From Streptomyces sp. NRRL S-31 (GTDB lineage: Bacteria; Actinomycetota; Actinomycetes; Streptomycetales; Streptomycetaceae), in assembly GCF_000718775.1 (NCBI RefSeq), contig NZ_JOCB01000061.1, positions 1 to 48,392 of the forward strand: a stretch of 48,392 nt of DNA, in the 5' to 3' direction. The position numbers and the translations under genes were made by a program. This document shows, in pieces, positions 1 to 7,141 of this stretch (the stretch's first letter is position 1; each line of letters begins with the position of its first letter). The notes beneath the pieces were generated by a model, which ran no database searches, had not been told where the DNA came from, and was given only the letters and a program-made list of their open reading frames with translations.

Positions 1-2
1 GG

Positions 3-70
3 CCGGCGCCCCGGCCGGAGCCGCGCCGGGCCGGCGCCCCGGCCGGAGCCGCGCCGGGCCGGTGCCCCGG
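3..70. repeat. 28-bp GC-only tandem repeat
   Basis: Two exact 28-bp copies (3-30 and 31-58) are followed by a partial third copy with one change (59-70). The unit contains only G and C and is rich in CCGG. A second 28-bp-period duplication follows at 82-137 and spans the start codon of the next gene. The left edge of the window cuts the array, so its true copy number is unknown. Confidence 0.8.
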
Positions 71-124
71 GCCGTTGTCACGGCGCGTGTCCGCCGATGA
101 CCTCGTACTGGCGCGTGCCCGCCG

Positions 125-1423
125 ATGGCCTCGTACATTGGACACGTGGGCGCCACTGGCTCCGGTGAGCAGCTGAGCGGGGGGCGGGTCGACTACGCCG
201 CCCTGTTCGCCGCCACTCCCAGTCCCTACCTGGTCATCGATCCCGGTCTGGTGATCGTCGGGGTCAACGCGGCGTACTGCCGGGTGACCGGCAGGACGAG
301 CCGGGATCTGCTCGGGCAGTACCTCTTCGACGCGTTCCCCGACAACCCCGAGGATCCGGATGCCGACGGGGTGCGGAACCTCACGGCCTCCCTGGAGCGG
401 GTACGGGCCACGAAGCGGGCGGACACCATGGCCGTCCAGCGGTACGACATCACCGTCGCCGGACAGCCGGGCGTGTTCGAGGAACGCTGGTGGTCCCCGG
501 TGAACACCCCGGTGCTCGGACCGGACGGCGAACTCGCCTGGATCATCCACCGGGTCGAGGACGTGACCGCCTTCGTACGCACCCGGTACCGGCAGCGGCA
601 GGAGGACCTCGTGCACCCGCGACGCCGGCCCGATCCGGGCGTGGAGGCCGAGCTGTACGCCCGGGCCAAGGAGCTGGAGCGGCTGAACGAGGAGCTGCGG
701 CGGGCGCACGCCCGGGAGCGGCAGGTGGCGATCACCCTCCAGGAGGCCATGCTGCACTCGCCCGACCTGGCACGGCACTCCAATGTGGCGGTCCGCTACC
801 TGCCGGCCATCGGCTCGCTGAACGTGTGCGGGGACTGGTACGACGCCGTCGACCTCTCCGACGGCCGCTTCTTCGTCGCCGTGGGCGACGTGGTGGGCCA
901 TGGCCTGGAGGCCGCCACCGTCATGGGGATGCTGCGCAGCGCGCTCTCGGCGGCCAGCCGGGCCGTCGCGGGCCCGGCCCAGGCGCTGGAGGTGCTGGGC
1001 CTGTACGCCCGCTCCGTGGACGGCGCACTGGCGGCCACCGCCTTCACCGCCCTGGTCGACACCCGGTCGCAGCTGATCATCTACTCCAGCGCGGGGCATC
1101 CGCCCCCCGTCCTGATGCGCCCCGACGGCACCTGCCAACTGCTGGACCAGGCCGTCGACCCACCGCTCGGTGCCCGGCCGACGCACGTCCCGCGCCCCCA
1201 GGCCGGCACCGCCTACCACCCGGGCGATAACCTCGTCCTCTACACGGACGGCCTGATCGAGCGCCGGGACGAGGACATCGACACCGGACTCCAGCGTCTG
1301 ACCGACACGCTGCGCCAGTGCCTCGGGCTGAGCCCGGAACGCCTGGCCGACGCCTTGCTGGAGAGCCTGGGCGTCAGCCACGGCGCCCGGGACGACATCG
1401 CCCTGGTCGTGGTCGGGCTGTGA
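125..1423 (+). CDS. PAS domain plus SpoIIE-type PP2C serine phosphatase
   Basis: This 432-aa protein looks like a soluble sensor phosphatase of the partner-switch type, which dephosphorylates anti-anti-sigma (STAS) proteins. A PAS domain covers about residues 24-150 and is followed by a charged helical linker (about 172-206) that probably forms a coiled coil. The PP2C SpoIIE domain runs from about 205 to the end. The metal-binding motifs are visible: GDWYDA, GDVVGHG, YTDG and the final DDIALVVV. There is no membrane segment. The start at 125 has no strong ribosome-binding site and lies in the second copy of a 28-bp repeat, so the N-terminus is uncertain. No STAS or HATPase partner is adjacent; the nearest partners are at 7717-11551 and 28144. 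Confidence 0.9.
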   Translation: MASYIGHVGATGSGEQLSGGRVDYAALFAATPSPYLVIDPGLVIVGVNAAYCRVTGRTSRDLLGQYLFDAFPDNPEDPDADGVRNLTASLERVRATKRADTMAVQRYDITVAGQPGVFEERWWSPVNTPVLGPDGELAWIIHRVEDVTAFVRTRYRQRQEDLVHPRRRPDPGVEAELYARAKELERLNEELRRAHARERQVAITLQEAMLHSPDLARHSNVAVRYLPAIGSLNVCGDWYDAVDLSDGRFFVAVGDVVGHGLEAATVMGMLRSALSAASRAVAGPAQALEVLGLYARSVDGALAATAFTALVDTRSQLIIYSSAGHPPPVLMRPDGTCQLLDQAVDPPLGARPTHVPRPQAGTAYHPGDNLVLYTDGLIERRDEDIDTGLQRLTDTLRQCLGLSPERLADALLESLGVSHGARDDIALVVVGL

Positions 1424-1513
1424 ACACCTCGCGTGCCGCTCGCCGTTGAGGCCGTCCCCGGACGGCGCCAGCGCCGCGCCGGACGTCGGGTCGGCGTGAG
1501 CCACTGCGGGGTG

Positions 1514-1963
1514 TCAGGGGCGTACCAGGCGGCGCAGGGCCAGGCGCGCGAGTGGTGCGTAGGCCACCAGGACGGGCAGCGCGCCCCGCATCGTGAGCCG
1601 CGTGCAGCTGCCGTTCGGGGTCGCCCGCACCTCGTGGTGCAGCAGCAGTCGCGCCGGTCCGCAGCGCACCCGCCAGGTCCAGGCCCGGCGGTCGGGGTCG
1701 ACGTGGTCGACGACGAACGCGGCGCGGATGCCCGCCACCGACTCGACGGTGCCGCTCAGCCCGGGCACCAGGGTCCGGCTGTGTGCGTGTTCCTGGTGTT
1801 CCTGGTGTTCCTGGTGTTCCCGATGGTCCGTATGTTGCCTGTGTTCCGTGTGTACGGCCTTGATCTGCGGTGACCAGCGTGACCACTGGTCGACGCAGGC
1901 GTAACGGCGCCACACCGTCTCCGGCGGGGCGGCGCCCGCGGCGCGCAGGGTCAGCCTGCCCAT
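1514..1963 (-). CDS. SRPBCC (polyketide cyclase/START-like) family protein
   Basis: The product is about 149 aa if it starts at the ATG at 1963. An N-terminal pattern of strand, then helix with a WSRWSPQI stretch, and a C-terminal amphipathic helix fit the SRPBCC hydrophobic-pocket fold. Streptomycete homologues are mostly of unknown function and no catalytic residue can be assigned. Residues about 41-59 form an inserted His/Glu/Gln-rich loop encoded by a 9-bp repeat, which is unusual for the family and may be an expanded microsatellite. It lies 46 bp downstream of the HU-like gene on the same strand and may be cotranscribed with it. An upstream in-frame extension to 2077 exists but overlaps the HU gene and is not family-like. 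Confidence 0.72.
   Translation of the reverse strand: MGRLTLRAAGAAPPETVWRRYACVDQWSRWSPQIKAVHTEHRQHTDHREHQEHQEHQEHAHSRTLVPGLSGTVESVAGIRAAFVVDHVDPDRRAWTWRVRCGPARLLLHHEVRATPNGSCTRLTMRGALPVLVAYAPLARLALRRLVRP
1789..1824. repeat. 9-bp tandem repeat inside the SRPBCC gene
   Basis: About four units of GTTCCTGGT sit in frame in the SRPBCC gene and encode repeated His-Gln-Glu on the minus strand. Because the unit is a multiple of three, slippage changes length without a frameshift. Confidence 0.8.
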
Positions 1964-2009
1964 GGTCCACCGGGTCCCCACCGCGCCGGACGGACGGCGC
2001 GTGCCCCGC

Positions 2010-2273
2010 TCATCCGATCTCGTCGCGCAGGTACTCGGTGAGGGCCTTGCCCGGCCGGAACGCCGCCGTACCGTCACCCGCGTGGAAGCTGCCGAAGCTG
2101 CCGAGAGTGACGGTCTGCCCGGCCTTCAGCGCCTCGGCGATCGTCCCGGGGTGCTCCACGGTGCCGAAGAGCGCGTCGAGGACCCGGCCGATGTCCTGCG
2201 GGCCGAACTGCCGGCCGTCCGGATGCCCGGCGGCACGGCGAGCGGTGGTTTCGATCAGTCGCGACCTGTCCAT
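2010..2273 (-). CDS. HU/IHF-family nucleoid protein, short divergent form
   Basis: This 87-aa protein has the HU signature in its second half: VTLGSFGSFH followed by a short arm and the FRPGKALTEYL end, where normal HU has FxPGK. The N-terminal helices are more divergent than in housekeeping HupA or HupS, and no lysine-rich C-terminal tail is present. It should bind DNA non-specifically as a dimer. The ATG at 2273 is preceded by GAGGA at good spacing, which decides the start within a longer open frame. It is probably an accessory HU paralogue rather than the main one. Confidence 0.8.
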   Translation of the reverse strand: MDRSRLIETTARRAAGHPDGRQFGPQDIGRVLDALFGTVEHPGTIAEALKAGQTVTLGSFGSFHAGDGTAAFRPGKALTEYLRDEIG

Positions 2274-2481
2274 GATCACATTCCTCGGTGACATCGCAGT
2301 GGTAACGCTCCAACTCCTCCCCACCATCGAGGCCGGCACCGCCGATCGCATCTCGCCGACGGCCCGGATCCCGGGCGGCCCGCCGGGGCGACGCGTCCTT
2401 GCGCGAGCCTCCCGCCCCCTCCATCCTGTCCCGAGTACATGACAAGGAATTCGTTCGAACGCCACCTGGAGGGGGACGCAC

Positions 2482-2862
2482 ATGGAGGACATCCGAGCGA
2501 CGAAGCGTGTCAGGGCGCGAGCCCGGATGCCGCGCGCCGCCTTTCGCGCCGCGGCCGCGCTGGGGGTCGCCGTCGCGGCCTTGATCGAACTGACGACACC
2601 CGCCTCGGCCGGAGGCAACCTCCTCTGGGCGTCGGCCGGCAGTGTCGGCAAGCGCTGGACCGTCTGCGCGCATGACCTCGCGGTCCGTTCCAGCCCGAAC
2701 GGCCCGGCCTTCGGCTACCTCTACGGCCCTGACCAGTCGTTCACGATCTACGATCCCGGGAACTTCGAGTTCGGCGGCGAATGGGTCCGCGGCCACGCCT
2801 GGGGAGGCGTCAACGCGGACGGTTACGTGCAGAACGGCTGGTTCTGCCTCAACAACAGCTGA
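2482..2862 (+). CDS. Small secreted protein with SH3-like fold
   Basis: A strong Shine-Dalgarno (GGAGGGG) precedes the ATG. The 126-aa product has an Arg-rich n-region, a hydrophobic core (about 20-37) and a cleavage site after Ala-Ser-Ala near residue 43, so it should be secreted. The mature part (about 83 aa) carries a LAVRSSPNG segment followed by short strands and WVRGHAWG, a pattern common in extracellular SH3-like domains of small streptomycete proteins. It has two cysteines that may pair (one near WTVCAH, one near GWFC). It may bind cell wall or act as a surface protein; no enzyme motif is seen. Confidence 0.8.
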   Translation: MEDIRATKRVRARARMPRAAFRAAAALGVAVAALIELTTPASAGGNLLWASAGSVGKRWTVCAHDLAVRSSPNGPAFGYLYGPDQSFTIYDPGNFEFGGEWVRGHAWGGVNADGYVQNGWFCLNNS

Positions 2863-2893
2863 CACGCGCGGCCGGCGCGCGGCGCTCCCTTCC

Positions 2894-3076
2894 ATCGGGC
2901 ACCTGGAGGCGGTGCGGCAGCGCCGTGCCTGGTTCGAACGGCACGTCGAGGCGCACCTGGTGCTCTGGTGGGTCCCCGCCGGACACCGCCCGACCGTCGA
3001 CGGGGCCCTGGAGCGACCGGCGCACCTGCGGGCCCACGGGCCGTCCCCGCGCGCCTTCACCTTCGCCTCCCCCTAC
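2894..3076 (+). pseudogene. 3' remnant of a DUF3291-family gene
   Basis: The plus-strand frame here reads like the C-terminal third of DUF3291 proteins: a WFERHVEAHLVLWWVPAGH block, then a RPAHLRAHGPSPRAFTF block. The upstream two thirds of the family are absent, since the secreted-protein gene ends 30 bp earlier. No start codon or ribosome-binding site serves it. It is best read as a decayed gene end. Confidence 0.6.
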
Positions 3077-3173
3077 AACGGCCACCGAAGCCGCCCGGCA
3101 TCCGCAGGCGGGCGTGGCGACGGTGCAGGGCCCGCCCTTCCTTCCGCATGCCCCGGCCGATGCCCCTCGAGCA

Positions 3174-3206
3174 CGTGGGGCCCGGCCGTTGCGACCGGGC
3201 CCCACG
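3174..3206. terminator. Strong hairpin, likely terminator
   Basis: A perfect 12-bp stem (3174-3185 with 3195-3206) has a 9-nt loop. It lies just past the 3' end of the minus-strand hydrophobic-protein gene and could stop transcription from either side. Confidence 0.7.
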
Positions 3207-3247
3207 CCCACTTCACGTCCGGTGCTCCGCGCCCGGGACGTCCGCGT

Positions 3248-3418
3248 CTACCAGCGGTACCAGCGACCCTTGCGGCCACCGCTGCCCGCGGGCCGCACGA
3301 CGAAGCCGAGGAGCCACAGGACCAGCACGATCACCGCGATCCACCACAGCGCCTTCAGCGCGAAGCCCGCACCGAACAGGACCAGAGCCAGCAGAAGAAC
3401 CAGTAGCAGGGGAACCAT
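3248..3418 (-). CDS. Small hydrophobic membrane protein (56 aa)
   Basis: The protein is nearly all membrane: two hydrophobic helices (about residues 2-20 and 23-42) and a short basic tail ending GRWYRW. It matches the short hydrophobic proteins that streptomycetes encode near stress genes; the function is unknown. Two ATG codons are close together; the one at 3418 has AGGAGG at 9-nt spacing, while the one at 3424 would be too close to it. It is divergent from csbD, with a repeat-rich intergenic region between them. Confidence 0.75.
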   Translation of the reverse strand: MVPLLLVLLLALVLFGAGFALKALWWIAVIVLVLWLLGFVVRPAGSGGRKGRWYRW

Positions 3419-3595
3419 CGTCATCAACCTCCTGGCCACCGGATGCCCCTGCGCCGGCCCCGCAAGCACACGCACCACGCGTTACTTCCACGAGATGGAG
3501 GGAATCCGCGCGCCGCGCACGATGCCCGTTCCCCCGTACGTCACGCACCACGGCCGGGCATGTCCGCTCACCCCGCGACCGCCTCTCCGGCCGCG

Positions 3596-3679
3596 GTTCA
3601 CGGGCCGCCGTTCACGGGCCGCGGTTTACGGGCCGCGGTTTATGGGCCGCGGTTCACGGGCCGTGGTTTACGAACGGGG
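3596..3679. repeat. 14-bp tandem repeat between hydrophobic-protein gene and csbD
   Basis: Six units with 14-bp period (3596, 3610, 3624, 3638, 3652, 3666) follow the pattern GTTYACGGGCCGCG; the last unit is degenerate. Each junction contains CCGCGG, so the array is both a direct repeat and a ladder of palindromes. It ends 56 bp before the csbD start. It is the main content of the 317-bp stretch between the two divergent genes. It could bind a regulator cooperatively. Confidence 0.85.
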
Positions 3680-3735
3680 TGAGAGGTCATGCGACCGCCA
3701 GTACCGAATGCCGGAAACCGAGGAAGGTGAACAGC

Positions 3736-3909
3736 ATGTCCGCCAGCGAGAAGGCCCGGGCCAAGGCCGAACAGGCGGTCGGCAAGGCCGCCCAGGCGGC
3801 CGGACGCGCCGCAGGCAACGAGAAGCTGATCGCCAAGGGCCACGCGGCCGAGGCCGCCGGCAAGGCCCGCGAGGCCAAGGAGTCCGTCAAGGACACCGGC
3901 CGCCCCTGA
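3736..3909 (+). CDS. CsbD-like stress protein (57 aa)
   Basis: The 57-aa, highly charged alanine- and lysine-rich protein has the CsbD pattern of amphipathic helices with repeated K-A-A-G units and GNEKLIAKG. CsbD proteins are general-stress proteins of unknown mechanism (sigma-B dependent in Bacillus). GGAAGG stands upstream of the ATG at 3736. A longer in-frame extension upstream is arginine/proline-rich and crosses the tandem repeat, so it is not coding. Confidence 0.85.
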   Translation: MSASEKARAKAEQAVGKAAQAAGRAAGNEKLIAKGHAAEAAGKAREAKESVKDTGRP

Positions 3910-3935
3910 CCGGCGCGCAGCACCCCCACGGCTGA

Positions 3936-3963
3936 GGGGCGGGCCCGGCACCGGGACCGCCCC
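3936..3963. terminator. Possible terminator after csbD
   Basis: A GC stem (3936-3942 with 3957-3963) lies 27 bp after the csbD stop. The inner part is also complementary, so the exact loop is unclear. Confidence 0.45.
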
Positions 3964-4031
3964 CGCCCGACGTCCTCGGCTCGGCGCACGACCGTAAAGC
4001 TCGCCGTCACGACAGGATGGTGCGATAACCT

Positions 4032-4448
4032 GTGACGATGGACGAGGTGTCGGACGAGGGACCGTTCTTCCACGGTACGAAGGCCGAGTTGCAGGTCGGG
4101 GATCACCTCGTCGCCGGTTTCCGCTCCAACTACCGGCCCGAGATCGTGATGAACCACATCTACTTCACCGCGTTGCGCGACGGTGCGGGACTCGCCGCCG
4201 AACTCGCCGCCGGCGACGGGACCCCGCGAGTGTATGTCGTCGAACCGACCGGGGAGTTCGAGAACGATCCCAACGTCACCGACAAGAAGTTCCCCGGCAA
4301 CCCCACCCGTTCCTATCGCAGCAGGGAACCGCTCCGGATCGTCGGCGAGGTCACCGACTGGACGCGACAGACACCCGAAGCACTCCGGATGTGGCGAGAC
4401 CGGCTGGCCGCGATCCGCGCGGACGACCGCGCCGAAATCATCAATTAG
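4032..4448 (+). CDS. arr: NAD+-rifampin ADP-ribosyltransferase (Arr)
   Basis: The 138-aa product matches the Arr family along its whole length: FFHGTKAELQVGD, GFRSNYRPEIVMNHIYFTAL, VYVVEPTGEFENDPNVTDKK and FPGNPTRSYRS. Arr transfers ADP-ribose from NAD+ to the 23-hydroxyl of rifamycins and inactivates them. It is cytoplasmic and stands alone. Translation may begin at GTG 4032 or ATG 4038; the difference is two residues. The gene lies directly before a transposase remnant, but Arr is also common as an intrinsic streptomycete gene, so recent acquisition is not proven. Confidence 0.95.
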   Translation: MTMDEVSDEGPFFHGTKAELQVGDHLVAGFRSNYRPEIVMNHIYFTALRDGAGLAAELAAGDGTPRVYVVEPTGEFENDPNVTDKKFPGNPTRSYRSREPLRIVGEVTDWTRQTPEALRMWRDRLAAIRADDRAEIIN

Positions 4449-4530
4449 TGGCTCGGCTCCCATAGTTGGCTGGGTAATCGACGTGCCGTCCGGTAGTCAG
4501 CAGACTGTCTCCAGGGGTCTGATCTTGGAG

Positions 4531-4750
4531 GTGGTCGTGGAACGTCGGTCGAGTGTTTTCGTCCGTTAGGTCAGCATGGAGGAGGGCTGCCGGTTGCAGA
4601 AGATCAGCCGTACCGCGAAGGATCCGGTCCGGCTGCGGCGAGCGATCGTCGTGCTGATGTCCGCCCAAGGACATCACCTCGCTGATGCAGGTCGGTGAGG
4701 ACTACGTCCGCGATGTCATCCACGCCTGCGGGTTCGAGTGCCGTCCGGGG
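4531..4750 (+). pseudogene. Remnant of an IS630-type transposase N-terminus
   Basis: The reading LSMEEG-type start, RLQKISRTAKDPVRLRRAIV, then SLMQVGEDYVRDVIHA is typical of the N-terminal HTH region of streptomycete IS630-like transposases. It is broken by an in-frame TAG near 4567 and by a deletion with frameshift near 4670, and no catalytic DDE domain follows. It occupies the space between arr and the GNAT gene. No terminal inverted repeats were recognised. Confidence 0.7.
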
Positions 4751-4765
4751 TCCAGACCCGCCCCG

Positions 4766-5311
4766 TCACGGTCGCGGTGGGTCTGCTCGCAAAAGCCACC
4801 CCTCACCACCGGCGAACTCAATGCCCTGAAACGAGGCACCCACCGTTACCTGGTCGAATCCGAGTTCCCGATGCAGGTCGAGCGAGGCACGGTTCTTAGC
4901 GGAGATGAAGCACCAGACTGCCGAATCCCGTTCCCAGATCCAGTCCATGCGCCGCCGGGTCAGCAGCCTCGCTATGCCACGACGTCGCCAGTCAGGATCC
5001 ACCGTGACACCGGTCAGGTAGTAGCCAGCCGGAGCACCATCCTCAGCATGCTCAGGCAGAAAAGCCGCATTCGCGTACCCGACAACTTCACCGGATACCT
5101 TCGCGGTGATCACCAAGCTGCCCTCGCTACGAAGCGCCCGATGGATGCGGTCTGCCCATTCGCCCGCCGAACCACCGCGCGCCCGGGCCTGCAACAAGGC
5201 CAGCATCGGCACGTCGTCCTCGGTTGCCTCCGCCACCACCGCGGTCACCGGAGCGTGGCGCTCGGCCGGGTGCGGAAGGTAAGCGGCGAACCGCAAATCC
5301 ATCCTTGCCAT
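4766..5311 (-). CDS. GNAT-family N-acetyltransferase
   Basis: The 181-aa protein has the GNAT core: VVGYANAAF strand, then YLTGVTVDPDWRRRGIARLL, which is motif A with the Q/R-x-x-G-x-G/A acetyl-CoA loop, and the late SLDLHRELGF helix. The substrate is unknown. GAGAGGGG precedes the ATG at 5311. The 3' end abuts the IS630 remnant, and codon choice is less extreme than in the flanking genes, which suggests acquired DNA. It lies downstream of the HxlR regulator gene on the same strand, with about 100 bp between them. Confidence 0.85.
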   Translation of the reverse strand: MARMDLRFAAYLPHPAERHAPVTAVVAEATEDDVPMLALLQARARGGSAGEWADRIHRALRSEGSLVITAKVSGEVVGYANAAFLPEHAEDGAPAGYYLTGVTVDPDWRRRGIARLLTRRRMDWIWERDSAVWCFISAKNRASLDLHRELGFDQVTVGASFQGIEFAGGEGWLLRADPPRP

Positions 5312-5410
5312 GTCGCCCCTCTCGCCCGCCCGGCGCTGTCCCGGCCCACCACGCTATCGCGGCCGGCGTGGGGCCGATGCCCGGCCAACGATGCGAGCCA
5401 AGTCACTAGT

Positions 5411-5749
5411 TCAGCGGTTGTCGTAGGCCGTGCGAGCGGCGTCGATGTGTGGCAGGTGCGTGATGCTCCATTCGAGCAGCGGCGCGGTGGCCTCGCGCAG
5501 GCTCCGGCCCATCGCGGTCAGTTCGTAACTGACGTGCGGCGGCATGACGTCGCGGACCGTGCGCGTCAGGATCCCGTCGCGTTCGAGGTCGCGCAGCGTC
5601 ACGGTGAGCATGCGCTGGCTGATGCCGTCGATGGCCCGCTTGAGCTCGGTGAAGCGCAACGGCCCGTCCTTGAGCATGCGCACGATCAGCAGCGCCCACT
5701 TGTCCCCGACGATCCCGAGGACTTCACGGGCCTGGCACGGGTCCTGCAC
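5411..5749 (-). CDS. HxlR-family winged-helix regulator
   Basis: The 112-aa product is a complete HxlR/MarR-like domain: CQAREVLGIVGDKWALLIVRML, LRFTELKRAIDGISQRMLTVTLRDLERDG, and a wing with SYELTAMG. The GTG at 5749 has AGGAGGT five bases upstream, so the longer frame to 5953 is not the real start. It is divergent from the hydrolase gene at 5867 and probably controls that promoter and its own. The cysteine at the very N-terminus (DPCQAR) is in the position used for redox or electrophile sensing in some HxlR proteins such as HypR and YodB. Confidence 0.9.
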   Translation of the reverse strand: MQDPCQAREVLGIVGDKWALLIVRMLKDGPLRFTELKRAIDGISQRMLTVTLRDLERDGILTRTVRDVMPPHVSYELTAMGRSLREATAPLLEWSITHLPHIDAARTAYDNR

Positions 5750-5764
5750 GGTTACCTCCTGAGA

Positions 5765-5847
5765 ACCGAGGCACCGAAAAGTGCCGTATTGCCCGGGGAG
5801 CGTCGCGGGGTCACGATGTTCGCGGTTACCAAAGAGTACCGAGGCAC
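5765..5847. promoter_or_regulatory. Possible HxlR operator region
   Basis: The 117-bp gap between the divergent HxlR and hydrolase genes holds a direct repeat ACCGAGGCAC (5765-5774 and 5838-5847). The first copy also forms an inverted repeat GGCAC-N6-GTGCC (5770-5785). These are plausible regulator sites by position only. Confidence 0.4.
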
Positions 5848-5866
5848 GAGGAGGAACCACACGACC

Positions 5867-6565
5867 ATGGCCACATTCCTGCTGGTACACGGCGCCTGGC
5901 ACAACGGGCGAAGCTGGGACCGGGTGGTCCCGCTGCTGGAGGCGGCCGGGCACCGGGTGCTCGCGCCGTCGCTATCCGGCTACGGCGACAAGGCACATCT
6001 GCTGAGCCCCGAGATCGGGCTCGGCACCCACATCGACGACGTCGTCGGCCTGATCGAAGACGAGCACCTCCACGACGTCGTACTCGTCGGGCACAGCTAC
6101 GCCGGGATGGTCATCTCGGGAGTAGCCAACCGGGTCCCGAAGCGGATCGCGCATCTGGTGTTCCTCGACGCGATGGTCCCCGAAGACGGCGAGACCGCTG
6201 TCGACGTCCTCCCTGTCACCAAGCAGCTCATCGACCTCGCCGTGGACGGCTGGCGGGTTCCGCCGATGCCCGAGTCGCCGCCGCCGCTCGGCTTGTTCGG
6301 CGTCACCGATCCCGACGACCTCGCCTGGTTGCGCTCGATGCTGTCGGACCAGCCGGTGCGCTGCCTGCGGGAGCCGGTCCTGCTGGACGAACCGGCCGCG
6401 CGCACGATCCCGCGCACACACATCCACTGCCTCGAGGGCCGGCCGGCGGACATCACCCGGCGTCCCGTCCCGGCAGGCGAACGAGTACGCGAGCTGCCGA
6501 CCGGCCACGACTGCATGATCACCATGCCCGTCGAACTCACCGCGCTGCTGCTCGAGACGGCCTAG
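5867..6565 (+). CDS. Alpha/beta-fold hydrolase (esterase-like)
   Basis: The 232-aa protein begins MATFLLVHGAWHNGRSWDRV, carrying the oxyanion-hole HGAW motif. The nucleophile elbow is GHSYAG (serine near residue 80), and a late His (GHDCMI) completes the triad. This places it in the esterase/methyl-ketone-type alpha/beta hydrolases that include plant salicylate esterase-like bacterial enzymes; the substrate is unknown. GAGGAGG lies 11 bp before the ATG. A much longer frame running back to 4685 crosses the GNAT gene and is spurious. Control by the divergent HxlR is likely. Confidence 0.9.
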   Translation: MATFLLVHGAWHNGRSWDRVVPLLEAAGHRVLAPSLSGYGDKAHLLSPEIGLGTHIDDVVGLIEDEHLHDVVLVGHSYAGMVISGVANRVPKRIAHLVFLDAMVPEDGETAVDVLPVTKQLIDLAVDGWRVPPMPESPPPLGLFGVTDPDDLAWLRSMLSDQPVRCLREPVLLDEPAARTIPRTHIHCLEGRPADITRRPVPAGERVRELPTGHDCMITMPVELTALLLETA

Positions 6566-6569
6566 AGGC

Positions 6570-6712
6570 CGCACCCCCTGGGGTGTCATCGGCGTGGGCC
6601 TGGGCCACCAGAGCGGTGAACACCCGCTCCCACGTGTCGTCCACCGCCCACATCCGCAACCGGTTGCAGACGCTCCGCCGGTTGCCGTACCTCTCCGGCA
6701 CAGGCGTCGCCG
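6570..6712 (-). pseudogene. Remnant of an IS5-type transposase
   Basis: Read on the minus strand, the segment gives VPERYGNRRSVCNRLRMWAV, then DDTWERVFTALVAQAHAD, a signature of streptomycete IS5-family transposase N-terminal halves. Neither the start nor the DDE catalytic region remains. It directly follows the hydrolase stop, forming the right-hand counterpart of the IS630 remnant at 4531. Confidence 0.75.
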
Positions 6713-6728
6713 TCCGGGCCGGCCCTGC

Positions 6729-6977
6729 CTACACGAAGTGGACCACGATGCGCCCTTCGTTGGCCGAGTCGACCTCGTAGCGCTTGTAGAGCCTCTTCAG
6801 GTGGGCCTGGCCGAGCATCGCCAGTACCCGGGCCTTGAGCTGGCCCTTCCCCTTGCCAGGGATGATCTCCACGCGTTCCGCCTTGGTTGCCGCGGCCTTG
6901 AAGATGACCTCACGGACAGCCCGGTCGATGTCTCGCTCGTTCCTGAAGAGCGGGTGCAGGTCGAGCGTGAGTGTCAT
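6729..6977 (-). CDS. Small Smr-domain protein
   Basis: The 82-aa protein is a lone Smr domain: LDLHP at the N-terminus and IIPGKGKGQLKARVLAML in the middle, matching the family's LDLHG and HGKGxG motifs with Pro in place of His. Smr domains bind or nick nucleic acids, for example in MutS2 and in ribosome rescue. AGGAGG sits 7 nt before the ATG at 6977. The missing His in the GKG motif may weaken nuclease activity. Confidence 0.85.
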   Translation of the reverse strand: MTLTLDLHPLFRNERDIDRAVREVIFKAAATKAERVEIIPGKGKGQLKARVLAMLGQAHLKRLYKRYEVDSANEGRIVVHFV

Positions 6978-7141
6978 CGAAAGCCTCCTGTTGTCGCGGG
7001 TCGTCGCCGGCACCCTCCACCGCGTCGGGAACGAGTACCAGGGTGGAGTAGCTGTGTCAGGGACGCAAAGTACCGCACCGCCCTGGTCCGGCGTTCGGCA
7101 GCGTCGTTCGGGGACCGCCCACGGCTATATGTTGCTTGCTC

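Noticed and set aside
3596..3679. CRISPR array
   Set aside because: The 14-bp units are directly adjacent with no unique spacers, and no cas genes are present.
4441..4677. A 78-codon minus-strand frame between arr and the GNAT gene
   Set aside because: The plus strand here reads as a transposase N-terminus; the minus frame has no ribosome-binding site or family likeness.
4685..6565. A 626-codon open frame on the plus strand
   Set aside because: It joins a transposase remnant, antisense of GNAT and HxlR genes, and the hydrolase. Only 5867-6565 has family likeness and a ribosome-binding site.
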